A stretch of DNA of 64,000 bases, taken from the NCBI RefSeq assembly GCF_000220395.1, contig NW_004086429.1:20001-84000 (forward strand), read 5' to 3'. Numbering within the stretch: the stretch's first letter is position 1; every line of letters begins with the position of its first letter. The notes beneath the pieces are model-generated. The model saw nothing but the letters and a program-made list of their open reading frames with translations, did no database searches and was not told the DNA's origin. Of this stretch, positions 50,431-64,000 are shown in pieces. The DNA is from Ichthyophthirius multifiliis (lineage: Eukaryota; Ciliophora; Oligohymenophorea; Hymenostomatida). Both the position numbers and the translations under genes were made by a program.

Positions 50431-52964
50431 AAAATTTACTTATCTATTTCTAATTTATCTATGAAAATTATATTATTTTATTCAATTTTTTTAAATTAAT
50501 ATTTAGAAATATCATACATTAAATTATACATAATATATTTAATACATTTTTTCAATTTAATATATATTTATAAATTTTAATTCTATTATATTTACTATCA
50601 CAAACATTTTATCTATAAAAAAATTATAAAGATTTATATTAAAATAAATAAAAATAATCACATTTATATTATATATTTTTTTTTAAATTAATTTTTTTAT
50701 ATATGTTCATATAAATTATTATTAAATATTTTTTTTAATATTATTATTTTTTACTATTATATTTTTTTTTATTTTAATTATTTATAATTTATACATTATA
50801 TTGTAGATATAATAATTTATTTTATATTTGTTTATATGATTTATTTTAATAGATATTTATTTGATTTTCTATTATTATAATATATAAACATTTATTAAAA
50901 TTAAATAATTTTAAATTTTCATAGAAACAATAATATTTTTATTAATGAATACATCTCAATTAATATATATAAATTTTGAATTTTTTAAATTAATTTTTAT
51001 AATAACTTTACATTTATTTTATAAATTTACATTTATTTTATAAATTAACAATATAAATATCTTAATATATAAAATGGATAAAAAATAATTTGTTTAATAA
51101 AAATATAGATTATGTAATAGATTAAATATAAATACCTTATTTAACAATATAAATAATAATAAACATAATTAATATATAACATTGAATAATATAATATATT
51201 TTATTTAATATTATATTGATTATTTACATTGATTATATATATAAAATACTAAGAAAAAAAATATTTATTATAATCATTTTAAATATAATATATACAAAAA
51301 AATGTACAATCTATTAATAATAATAGATATTCTATTAAAAAAATTTTCATTTTTATTGCCTATTTTTAATTTTTATTTTTATTTTTTTGTTAATATATAT
51401 TATTTATAATATAATATATTGTTAATTATTCTAAAAAATACATAAAATAATGATATACAAATTTAAAATTTTTACAAAAACTTTTTCATAATAATTACTA
51501 TTAATAAAATTTTATTTAATTATAAATTATTTTCTTCATTTATTATTACTAATTTAAAAAACTATTAAAACTTTAAATATGGATTTTAGTTTTAATTTAT
51601 TTTATATTTTTTTTTTAATTCTAATGTTACATAAGCAATTTTTATTTCAAATATTTGATTAAATATAATTAAGACTTAAAATATCATATATTTATTATTT
51701 CTTATATTATTAATATTTTAATTTTATATATAATTGAATTTATTTAGGATTATTATTTTTTTTATATGCATTTTTATGAATTCATTTATATCTATTTAGG
51801 TGAAAAAAAGATTTACAAACAATTAAACTATATTAACAATTTAAATTAAGAAATAGGTATTTAATAATAATTATAAATTTATTCAATATAAATTATTACT
51901 ACTTATTAAATGATTAAATTGGCTATAAGTCATTTATATATATATATAATATTTTAAGTGTTTTTTTACTATCATAAATTATAAAAATTATTAAAATGAA
52001 AAAATGTTGTCTAAAAAAGTTTGTTTTTAAATATTTGTGACTAAAAATAATAATCCAAAAAAATAATTTTAAGAATCAATTATCAAAAAAAGTATAGATC
52101 TAATAAAAAATGGAAAATATAATAGAAGATGTCATGAAAAAAAATTTTAATTAAAATTAAATATATAATAATTATATATATAATAAAATAATATAAATAT
52201 ATTTTTTAAATCCGATCTTAAAAATAAATGCAAATTAGCTAAAATATAAATATTATTTTTAGAATAAACTATTATTTTTAAGATTTTTTTCTCATATAAT
52301 TTAAATAATGATAATAGAAAATTAATATTCATAAATCTATATGGTAAATTTCAATAATAAAAGTTTGATTAATAAAAAAAATCTAAATATTATTTATTAT
52401 AATATTTTTTATATTTTCACTTTTATTATTTAAAAAATATTCAATAAAATTAATTTAAACAAAAAAAATTAAAAATAATAATAAAATAAAATAAGAAGAG
52501 ATAAAAAATAAAAAAAAGAATTATAAAAATACAACAATATAAAAATAGTATATACATTTTTATATATAATTAAAAAAATACAAATTAACAAAAAATTTAA
52601 GAAAAACTTAATGAAATTTTTAGATAAATAAATATAATTTAAAATAAATAAAAAAAATATATATATTTGTTTATAAAATAAATAATAAATATATAACGAA
52701 TACAAATAATTATAAAATATAAAATTATTAATAAAATAAAATAATAATATATTTATATTAATAATTAATAAAATATAATTTAATTTCCTTAATATTAAAT
52801 ATTTAGATTAAGTTTCAATTACAATCTAAATAATTTAAAATATAAAATTATTGTTGTAAAAACAATTAATTTAATAATTTTTTTATAATAAAATATTTAA
52901 TAAAATAATAGTATTTATATATAATTATATATACATATATATTTAATTTTAATCAAATAGGTAA
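50323..52964. other. Long AT-rich intergenic stretch
   Basis: 2.6 kb of A/T with (TA)n at 50396-50428. Open frames on minus at 52147-52705 are made of I, Y, F, L and K only and look like composition artefacts. No gene or RNA seen. Confidence 0.6.
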
Positions 52965-54152
52965 TCATGTTAACCAAACATTTGCATTGGATACATATTA
53001 ATGCTATCCAGCTTTTTACCAATAGCCATCCCAATGTTTAGTGAATCCACAATCAACAATAATTCTTCCGTGCCATTCATTTGCTTCTGAATACACAACA
53101 AGTGGTTAATTATTAGAATTATAAGCATAAACTTTGAAATCATTATGAATTTTTTATGGATGACAAATAGTAACTCCTTCATATAAATTATTAACTCCAT
53201 ATGAAATAGGATGATTTTTATCAAAAGTACCTTATACTAAGTTTTCGCTTCCTGTAAGAATTTTATCCCCGTAATAATCTCCTTATAAATACATTCCATT
53301 AAAAAAATGTTTAAGAATTATATTAGATCTATAATGTAGAGGATCATTATCAGACCATAAAAATAAACTTTTTTTATTATCAAAAAATTTTTTACTTCTA
53401 AAATCAGTTTTTCTTAATTCTTTTAATCTATAGGATTAACATCAATTATCCATGCGATATCATAATCGTTTAATTTTGTTATAAATTCTTCGTCTTTTTT
53501 TACTAAATCATATCTAAAGCCTCTTCTTTTTAACTCCTGGAGTGCATTTTTATCAAATCCCCAAAAACTTTCGCTGAAAAAACCTATGAGTACTTTGAAT
53601 TCACCAAAGGCTCCTTCTTTTCCTAAAAATTTTTCCTTGAAGTTATAATATTAGTCCATTTCTTGTTCTTACTCCCTTAATTATTCAAAATTAATGTAGT
53701 CTTCTAATTTCTTTTTATTATTTAAGGAATTTTAACAACTCGGATTTTTTGAGTTTCTTTTATTTTAAAAGTTATTATTTTATTAGTTGTAGTTATTTTT
53801 CATTGACTAAGATGTTTTTTGTCTTTATATTGATTACTTTTTTTATTTGGACTTATTTTTAAAGGTAGTAGTCTTTATTATATTTAGTATTTGTTTTATC
53901 CTTTTAATTTAATTTGGTTTAGATAAATCCACTATTTTTTTAGATAATCTACCACCTATTTTTTTTTATTATATATTATTTTTTAGAATAAAATTATTTA
54001 TTTTTATAACTTCTTGTAATATATCCTTTTTTTTATAATTATTTTTATTTATGTTGCTTTAAGTATTCTTTTGATTATTGTATTGTCTCTTTTATAGAGT
54101 TAGTCCTTTAAATTTTTTTCTTTTACATTATAGATTTAATTCTTTTAACCAT
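52965..54152 (-). CDS. Protein with class I amidotransferase/ThuA-like C-terminal domain
   Basis: Minus-strand gene, ATG 54152 (MVKRIKSIMQKKK) to TGA 52965-52967, about 395 residues. The first ~170 residues are basic coil and low complexity. From FGEFKVLIGFFSESFWGFDK onward the sequence is well conserved in character: RGFRYDLVKKDEEF, YDIAWIIDVN, KSLFLWSDNDPLHY, NGMYLQGDYYGDKILTG, GTFDKNHPISYGV, YEGVTICHP, ANEWHGRIIVDCGFTKHW and YVSNANVWLT. The alternation of a Rossmann-like half with a GRIIVDCG block resembles ThuA/class I glutamine-amidotransferase-like domains that sit C-terminal to vWA domains in some ciliate proteins; no catalytic Cys is evident. Frame slips at about 53440 and 53700. Function unknown. 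Confidence 0.65.
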
Positions 54153-54763
54153 TTTATATATTTTTTTTTTTTATATTTATTTATTTTAAATTTATAACTA
54201 ATTATAAGCTAAAAATTTATTTTTAATAAAAAAATATATCAAAATCTTATAAAATACTAATCAAATAAAAAAGCCGCTAAAAATAATATATAAAAAATTC
54301 AAAAAATTACAATTAATTATTAAACAATTTTATCAGTAAAATTTTTTATTATTTTCTCATTAATATATTAATAAAAAAAACATGTTATTCATTTTAAAGA
54401 TTAAAATTTTAAACAAAAAATTATTTAAAAGAATAAAAGTTTTTAAATAAAACATGAGAATAAATAAATTTTAGATATTTTAAATAAAAGGTTTAAAGAT
54501 TATTTAAATGTTTATTTAACAATTTATAATGCTAATTAATATATATATATATAAAATAATTATTTATATAAATTAAATATAATTTAATTAAAAAATTATT
54601 AAATAAATAATAAAAATTTGTAAAATTTTTTAAAAAAAAACACAACATAATAAGAAATATTTAATAATAATAAATTTAATATTTATTATATATATATTCT
54701 ATTTCTTTATAACATAAGAACTCCAATATAAAGCTATAATAAAAATTCTTTTCTAAATTAAAA
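54153..54763. other. AT-rich divergent intergenic stretch
   Basis: 611 bp between divergent genes. A/T only. Confidence 0.55.
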
Positions 54764-55268
54764 ATGATGAAAAAGAAGTACGATTTAAAGTCTAAAAAAA
54801 AGCTTTTTCAACCTCATTAGAAATATAAGCGAGCATACAATAGATTTACAAGAATTTTGCCAAATCTAAAAAGAAAAGCTTTAAAATTTTCCTAAAATAA
54901 AATAAAGAGAAAAGTATGAACGCCCAATACAAACATGCAAAGTATTCAAAAAAGCAAATTTAAAATTAATAATTAAAAAGAAAATAAATCATTACATATA
55001 AAATCTATGAGTAAATCAATAAAATCAATAAAAAAAAATTCTTAAGGAAATATTAATAATAGAAAAAGTTAAAAATTCTAGAACTATTCTTTTTCAAAAA
55101 TAAATAATTATTTTTTTCTAAATAATGTTTTTTGTAAGAATAATAAAATAAATAAGCCTGAGTATAAATCAGAAGAATATAAAAGTTTTTTATAGAATTC
55201 TAAAGCAAAAATTAAAAAATATAAATTACTAGATTAACAAGAGGGTAAGAAAGAGCAGATAAAATAAT
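54764..55268 (+). CDS. Small basic Lys/Ser/Asn-rich protein with in-frame TGA
   Basis: Plus strand, starting MMKKKYDLKSKKKLF at 54764 (or the second Met at 54767). It reads 51 codons to a TGA at 54917-54919 (KIKRKV-stop), then remains open in the same frame for ~115 more codons with real-looking composition (NTNMQSIQKSKF, SMSKSIKSIKKNSQGN, INKPEYKSEEYKSF). Either the first 51 codons are a tiny basic protein, or the TGA lies in a 29-nt GTATG...AAAG intron (54914-54942), or it is a sequencing error. A further open block at 55411-55554 (MFKKQDQIIENLNQ to TGA) could be a downstream exon. No family recognised. Confidence 0.4.
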
Positions 55269-55316
55269 ATTATATATATATATATATCTTAAAACTAAAA
55301 TAAGTTTATTTATAAA

Positions 55317-55391
55317 ATTTTTTTCTGTTTTTTCATTTTTTTTTCTGTTTTTTTCATTTTTTTTTTCTGTTTTTTTCGTTTTTTTTTTAAT
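55317..55391. repeat. Imperfect T-rich tandem repeat (CTG/CATT spaced)
   Basis: Three copies of a ~26-bp unit, CTG + T7 + CAT + T8-9, followed by a T10 run. It lies between the two open blocks of the small basic gene and could be an intron. Confidence 0.75.
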
Positions 55392-55570
55392 AAAATAAAG
55401 CTTAATAAACTATGTTCAAAAAACAAGACCAAATAATTGAAAATCTTAATCAAATATAAATTCAAAAAAAATCCAAAGATATTTTCATAGCTTAATCAAA
55501 AAATTCTGAAGAGTTCAAAAACACATTTTCAAATAAAAGTATATATCTAGCAAATTGATCAATATTTAAT

Positions 55571-55663
55571 TTTTTGTTTTTGTTTTTGTTTTTTTGGTTT
55601 TTTGTTTTTTGTTTTTTGTTTTTTTGTTTTTTTTTTTTTTTTAATTGGTGGGGTGTTGTGGGG

Positions 55664-55709
<46 letters not shown>
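55571..55709. repeat. T/G homopolymer smear ending in T42
   Basis: Ts interspersed with single Gs, then GGTGGGGTGTTGTGGGGGGG (55647-55666) and a run of 42 Ts. The G density is unique in this window. It looks like degraded read ends or a genuine T/G tract; not an ordered telomeric repeat. Confidence 0.8.
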
Positions 55710-55713
<4 letters not shown>

Positions 55714-57779
55714 AAAAAATTTAATTTATAATTAATTATAATAATTTATGTGTGTTTATTTTTTTAATTTTTATATAAAATTTTATAATATAATTAAGAT
55801 AAAATAGAAAATATTATATTATAATTATAATACAAAAATTATTATATTTTAATAATAATATATAATCAATTAAAATTTCCCACTTAATTACTAAATTGCT
55901 TTATAATAATTTTTATTATAATATAAAAATAACTATAAAAATATGTATAACTAAATAACATTTAACAATAATTTATAGTTATTTAATTTTATTATTTAAT
56001 GTTAAGATAAAAATTATATAATAAAAATAATATAACCTATATAATGTATTATATATAATTATTACAAGATTATAATTTTTAATAGATTATAAAAAAATTT
56101 AATAATAATATAATTTCTCTAATATTATTTAATTATATATAGTAAAGTAATTATTTTAATATTAATAATAATGTTTTTCTTTATGTTTTTTATTTTATTA
56201 AAAAAAAAATAAAAAATATAATTTTAAATGATTTTTTATTTAATCAATTTAATAAAATAATGTTGCATTACTTTAAAATTTTATATTTAATATTTATTAG
56301 ATACATATTTATTTTTTTATATTTTATATATTTATAATTATTTATGATTTAAAGAAAAAAAGAAAAATTATTAAAATAATAGAAAATTCATTCAAAAATA
56401 TTATAAATAATAAATATTAATTATATATCAAAAATAATATATATAATAATTGATATAATATAATATTTAAATTATATTAATATCATTTATTGCTTAAATA
56501 ATTTATATATAATATTAAGACAAAACGATATATATATAAAAGTATAGATTATTAACAATAAAACTTAAATAATTTAAGTTCCTTTATTTTAAAGTAAACT
56601 TTATAAAAATATCAATTTTTTATTTAAAATAATTATAATTTATAAAACGTAAAAAAATATATAAAATTAATTAAATTAATACGTATTAGAAAAAATATAT
56701 AGTTTTAATTTAATTTTTTTTCTTGTGTAGTATGAAGTTTTATTTCATAATTTAACAACATAATAATTATGATATAAAACTCATTAAAAATATTTAAAAT
56801 GTTAATATTTTTAAAATTATGGTATTTTATATAAATTCTTTTTATTAAAAAAAATAATTAAATATAAATTATATTTTTTTATATTTATATAAATAAATAT
56901 AATTATATTTTTATTATATTTTAAATAATTTATAGATTTTTCAAATAAAAACATATTTATAAGAATTTATATTTATTTTATATATTATATAATAATAATA
57001 ATATGTTTTTAAATAAATAACTATGATAATTTTATTATTAATGTTAAATTTTTTTAGAAATATTACATAAATATTAATATGAGCTATAAATATTATTTTT
57101 AAATAATTGAAAAAAAATATTTAACTTTAAATAATTTCAAACTTTTTATTTGTAAAAATTAAATATTTTAGATTGAAAATTTAAATTTATTTTAATAAAG
57201 TTATTTATTCTAAAGTTTATTATTTAGTTATATTTTTCTAATATTAATATTATTTGTTTATAAAAAATATACTATCTACTATTTAAAGTCTATTACTTTA
57301 ATGTTTTTATTAGGTAGAATTGAGTTAAATATTTTTCGTTTATCATACTTATTATTGATTAAAAAAATAGTTTTATAAGTAATAATATTATAATTATAAT
57401 ATTGAATAAATCTATTATGCTTATTTTTAGTATATATTGAAAAAAAAATTGATCTTAATATATAAATAATAATAATTAATTTTTATTTATCGAAATTTCG
57501 ATATTTTTTTTTTTAATTAAATAATCATAGTTTTAATTATATAAAAAAATAGATTAATAAATATACAATCATATATATATATATAATTAATTAATAAACA
57601 TTTATAAAAATAAATAATAATTAAATTAATTCAATAATAATATAAAATTATTTTAATTCTATTGTATATAAATTTTTTTATATATATACAAAAAATTAAA
57701 AAAAGAATATAAAATCTTAATTTTTTTCCTTTATTAATAAAATTTTAAAATAATTATTTTTATCTTTTTTTTTTTTTCA
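55710..57779. other. Long AT-rich intergenic stretch
   Basis: 2 kb of A/T without recognisable genes or RNAs. Confidence 0.6.
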
Positions 57780-59236
57780 AACAAGTAAAATTTATTTATA
57801 TTTTTCCTAAATTTATTTTGGAGAAACATTATTTTTTTTTAAACTTAATCGTTATTTTTGTCATATAATTTTAAATTTTCTTCATCTAAATCTATAAACT
57901 TTTATAAATTATTATTTTCTCTTAAATAAACATCATATTGAATATTTTAATTTCTTTTCTATGTTTAAACTTAATTTGTTTTATTTAAAATTTTACAAAA
58001 TTAAAAGGCTTGAAATATTTTTTTATATATTTTTTATGTTTATCCTATAATTAAACCACCATCTTTTAAATTTTTTTAATTTTATGAATATTTTTACTAA
58101 AGATGTATACTTTAATTTAATATTTTTTTCAATTAATTCTAATCAAATAAATTTTTACTATTTTTTAACGAATTATGACTATGAAAGCTTTAATTTGTAC
58201 TTTTTTAATTTTAATAAATATTTGTTTATTTAATAAAGTAATTTTATTTTTATGAATCTTATGATATAATTGAATTCAATAATTCATTTTCGCTACTTTA
58301 ATTATTTGTTAACTCTTATTTACTTTATATTTAGTCTTGATTATTTTTTTTAAAGGTACGTTTATTTATTAATTATTTTCTTGATGTTAATTTTATTTTT
58401 TATCTACTTATAAATTATGTTCCTATTAAATGATTTAGTCTTTTTTATTTAAACAATATTAGTGCTTTTATATTTGTAAAAAATCATCTTACAATTCGTT
58501 TTCTTTATAAACTTATTATTCTATTAATTATTTTATATTGATCATATTTTAATGTTATAATTTTATTATTTTAATTTTATTTTCTAAACTATTATTTCTT
58601 GATTTATTTATAAGCATATTTTATTAGATACTTTAAACTAATCTTATTTTGTATAAAAAAATAAAAAAAATTAAATTGAAAGTAATTACATTTTTTAATT
58701 AGAATTTTTATTTTCATTAGTAGGTTAATTTTAATGAACATAATTTTATTATTAATTTAAGATTTCTTTTGATTTCTTTTCAATTTATATCATTATTATT
58801 TATCGTTAACTTTTTAAATCTTCCATTTGCTAAACTATATTTTTATTTTCGATTATTCTATAAATTGGATGAGAAATTACCTATTTCTTTTTATATTATA
58901 AAGTTTAATTATTTTAATTAATTTGAAAAGCAACAGATGGAGAAATCTTTATTTTTTTTATAAAAATAAAAATAATTAAAAGACAATATATGAATAAAAT
59001 TAAATAAAAAGAAATTAACTTAATTTAAATTAAAACGTGATCTAATATTAGTAATAAATTTACGAGAAGTTTTTTTTATAGTAGGAGAACATAAATTTTA
59101 AAAAGATGAATCAACTTAAGGTATTGCATGTTATGTATTAATAATTTTATCTTTTTATAATTTGATAAAATTTAAATTTATTAATTTAAAAATAAAATAC
59201 TTTGATATTAATTATAACCAATATTATAATTATAAA

Positions 59237-59282
<46 letters not shown>

Positions 59283-60470
59283 GTTATTATTTTAATTATA
59301 AGATGATTATGATGATGAATCATTTTCATTTTTTTTACAAGAATTCTCTATTTATTTGAATTTACTTTAAAAATATATTTTTTAAGGACTTCCTTAATTA
59401 GTTAAATTATTATTTTTTATGTCGAATTTTATTTTTTCTTTTTAATCTTTTTATATATTTTTATCTTAATATTTTTCTTTTATTTATTTAAATTGTTAGA
59501 TTAATTTTTTTTATTCATTATTTTAAGGATTTTTTTATTCTATATTTTGACCAAAAATTTTTTTTATTTTTTGCATTTTTTTTTTTTTATATTATAATTA
59601 TCTATTTTAATTTTAAGCTTTTTCATAATCCATAAATTTATTACTAAAAATCTTATCTATTTAAGTCTAAATATAAAAATCTGTTGTTTAAACTCCATTA
59701 AAAAACTAAATTAGAAAATGATAAATATCTAATACAAATCTTAAATTAAATTATTTTCTTTCTTACGAAAATTATTCATAAATTATTTTATTTACATTAT
59801 ATGTCATTACAAATAATAAACATTCACTATATATATGTTTTGGATTAGGAAGTTTATTTATAAGTATTGTGTATTAGTAATTTATTTAATCTTTTAGATT
59901 TTTGAAAATCTTATTTCATATATATATGTATATATATATATAAATATAAAATTATTTTTTATTTACTTAAATATTTTTATAAATAAAAGGAAATTTTTCA
60001 AATAAAATTAACCAAAAAATTAATTTATTAAAATTAAGAATAATTTCTTAAAAACATAAAAAATTAAAATACTTATATTATTTTAAATTTTTCCACTTTT
60101 TTAAAATTTCGTTTTAAAAAAGATGTTCCATTTCATATTTAATGTTTATTTCTAAAGGAAATTCATTTATATTTTCAACAAATATTTAATTTAAACTTTT
60201 ATATTTTTTATTGTTTTTTTACTCTTATTATTCTTATTCTTCTTTTTTGTTTTCTTCTTATTCTAAAAATTTATTGTTTTAATGATTTTTAAATATAAGC
60301 ATTTATTAAGAATGAATTTCTATTTTATCAATTTCATTTTATATTTCTTCTTTTTGTTTTATTAGTTATGATTAAGTTAATTCTTAATTATTTTCTACTT
60401 ATATTTTTTTCTTTATTTCATTTATTTCTTCCGATAAATTACTTAACGATTAACTTAGGTAACCAGACAT
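57780..60470 (-). CDS. Long coiled-coil protein
   Basis: Minus-strand coding signal from ATG 60470 (MSGYLSQSLSNLSEEINEIK) down to about 57780. The first block is a clean coil (KKIQVENNQELTQSQLIK, QKEEIQNEIDKIE) followed by an E/Q run and INEFPLEINIKYEMEHLFQN. Later blocks read VQQMEDLKSQRQIIMIQIEK and LKDGGLIIGQTQKIYKKIFQ, then RENNNLQKFIDLDEENLKLY near the end. A TAT/AAT repeat at 59238-59283 would give an Asn or Gln tract. Frames change several times at homopolymers and introns are likely, so the 3' end and exon map are approximate, and two adjacent genes cannot be excluded. Structural coiled-coil protein by composition. Confidence 0.55.
59238..59283. repeat. (ATT)n triplet run
   Basis: About 15 ATT/TAT triplets inside the coiled-coil gene. 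Confidence 0.9.
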
Positions 60471-61198
60471 TTATTTATAAATAACTATTAATATTAAAAA
60501 ATATATTTTTAATATATAGATAAATATATATGAAGACTATTTATTTTTAAATATATTAAAAAATATTTAATTTATGTGTTTTTTGATTTAAATCGTTGCT
60601 ATATATTAAATTAAAACAAAATATTTAATTTTTTTTAAACAACATTTTAGTTTTTTTTATTGATTTATTTTTATATATAATATAAAATATTTTATATTTC
60701 TTTGATATATTTAATATTAATAAATTTTTATTTTTAGATTTTATTTTATTTTATATTAAATTAATATATAATAATTAGTATTTTAATAAAATTTTTAGTT
60801 ATATTATATATATTTTTTTTAAATCTAATTATTACTTTTAAAAAGATAAAAATTATTTAAATTAAAATCAAAAAATTTTTTAAAAATATATAATAATTTA
60901 AATATATTAAATATATTAAAAATATATATTATATATTTTAAAATATAAAAATATAATATAAAATAAATAAATTCATTTATTCTTGAATATATGTATTTAT
61001 CCTTTTTTATTCACTTATTTTATAAAAGAAAAATAAAATTATTTATTTCTTTTATTTTTAATTATCTAATATATATAAATCCTTTTTTCCATCTCTTATT
61101 TTATAGAAGAGAAACAAAATTATTTTTTTTATTTTTTTCAATTAAAAAAAAAAATATAAAAGATATTTAAATATAAAAAATAAATAAGGAAAAAAAAA
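60471..61198. promoter_or_regulatory. Divergent promoter region of coiled-coil gene and ATP synthase beta
   Basis: 728 bp of A/T. Its right part holds an imperfect direct duplication: CCTTTTTT(n)TTATTTTATA(n)AAAATTATTT-type blocks at 61001-61044 and 61081-61125, 80 bp apart. Their place 75-200 bp upstream of a highly expressed gene suggests promoter elements, by inference. Confidence 0.45.
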
Positions 61199-63038
<1,840 letters not shown>

Positions 63039-63297
63039 GATACATATAATTTTTTATTATATAAAAAAATAAAATAAAAAGGAAATAAATAAATAAAAAA
63101 TTATAAAAACATATATATATATATTTTTTCATAAATAAATTCAAAATATATATATACATATTATTTTACTTTTTCATTTATTTATTTTTCTTATTTTTTT
63201 TTATAAAATATTTATAAATTAAATATAAGAAAACATTTTTATTTTTTAAATACATAAAATAAATACTTATTTTTTATTAATTTTCAAAATTTTTTTT

Positions 63298-64000
63298 TCA
63301 TTTATATAATTATAACATTAAAACATTAATTTCTTCAAATACCTACATTTAATTTTCATAAACTTAAGCCTATCCTAAAACCCAATTATCCTTAAGAATT
63401 TCTGTAATATTAAGTCTACTTTATTAATTAATAATCAACAACTAACTAATAAACTTTTAAGCCTAAAAACTCATATTTTTTTAAAACTTAAATTTCCCTT
63501 ATTTTATTTTTTCTAAAGTTTAATTTTAAGATTCCTCATAAAAAGGCGCTTTACCTTATAAAATTTAATACGCTAGAACACCTAAAGCCCAAATATCTAC
63601 ATAAATATCATAACTTTCTCCATTTATAATCTCAGGACTTAAATAATCTAATGTTCCACAAAAAGTATTTCTTATATTTTATTAATAACATTTTCTCGAA
63701 TATCCAAAATCTGCTAATTTTACTACTTCCTTTGGAAAAATAAAAAAACATTATAAATTACTTATATTTAATTTTTTTGAAAAAACTCAATAAAAAAAAA
63801 TAATCATTAACCATTTTATATCACTTTTTTTATTCGAGTTTTTTAAAAAAAGTTACAGAGAAAATAAATATATAATATACATAAATTTTTATAAATATTT
63901 TTTTTTTACATTAGATATTATTAAATTATCAGCTTTTATATCTCTATGCATTATATTCATTTTATGCAAATAATAAATAGCTTAAGAAACTTACAATAAA
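63298..64000 (-). CDS. Aurora-like protein kinase, C-terminal half (runs off window)
   Basis: Minus-strand gene entering from the right edge and ending at TGA 63298-63300. An intron lies at 63730-63909 (180 nt). Visible kinase motifs, in order: [12 protein letters not shown] (HRD catalytic loop), [12 protein letters not shown] (DFG), [16 protein letters not shown] (T-loop and APE, Aurora-type), [22 protein letters not shown] and [12 protein letters not shown]. The [12 protein letters not shown] block points to the Aurora group, which controls mitosis and ciliary events. All catalytic residues in the visible half are intact. The N-lobe is outside the window. Confidence 0.9.

Noticed and set aside
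52147-52705. Two minus-strand open frames
   Set aside because: Pure I/Y/F/L/K composition and no start context; background of an A/T stretch.
55640-55670. Telomere at 55.6 kb
   Set aside because: No ordered TTGGGG or CCCCAA repeat; only irregular G-rich sequence, and sequence continues on both sides.

Overview
The window reads as nuclear (most likely macronuclear) DNA of an oligohymenophorean ciliate. It is extremely AT-rich. TAA and TAG stand in open frames where conserved proteins have Gln, and TGA ends every gene that could be closed. Introns are GT-AG, usually about 30-220 nt, and often little more than (TA)n or T/A runs. Base composition, gene content and a trace of a 454 mate-pair linker would fit Ichthyophthirius multifiliis. 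The species is an inference; the genetic code is seen directly.

Layout. 0-11 kb: an EF-hand gene cut by the window edge, an ABHD1/3-type hydrolase, a coiled-coil gene and a PPPDE-thioredoxin fusion, all on minus; a pseudokinase with an Asn-rich tail on plus; another coiled-coil gene on minus. 11-14.7 kb: a decayed aspartyl protease and an intact cathepsin L. Here an assembly gap is flanked by the same ~1.15 kb twice, the copies differing by a 145-bp segment. 16.7-24.3 kb: a SENP8/NEDP1-type deneddylase, a tail-anchored coiled-coil giant and a large two-TM ciliate protein. 24.5-32 kb: the TMEM167/Kish gene divergent from an EF-hand/WD40 protein, then a multipass membrane protein and a secreted charged protein. 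34-38 kb: a four-EF-hand protein, a U4 snRNA gene and a PrpF-family isomerase. 38.5-50 kb: NRDE2, gamma-tubulin complex protein 2 and a tetraspanin. 53-64 kb: a glutamine-amidotransferase-fold protein, a small basic protein, a long coiled-coil gene, mitochondrial ATP synthase beta, and the C-terminal half of an Aurora-like kinase.

The genes are ordinary, independently transcribed housekeeping and ciliate-lineage genes. Several lie head to head, with divergent promoter regions of 150-460 bp. Between them are AT-rich stretches up to 2.6 kb without recognisable content. Many frames break by one base at A/T homopolymers, almost always in the direction of one missing A, which points to sequencing error rather than mass pseudogenisation. 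I found no CRISPR array, transposon, tRNA, rRNA or telomere. I did not find a clearly new biological system. The most informative points are the fusion protein, the pseudokinase, the presence/absence segment near the gap, the damaged aspartyl protease and the assembly scars.
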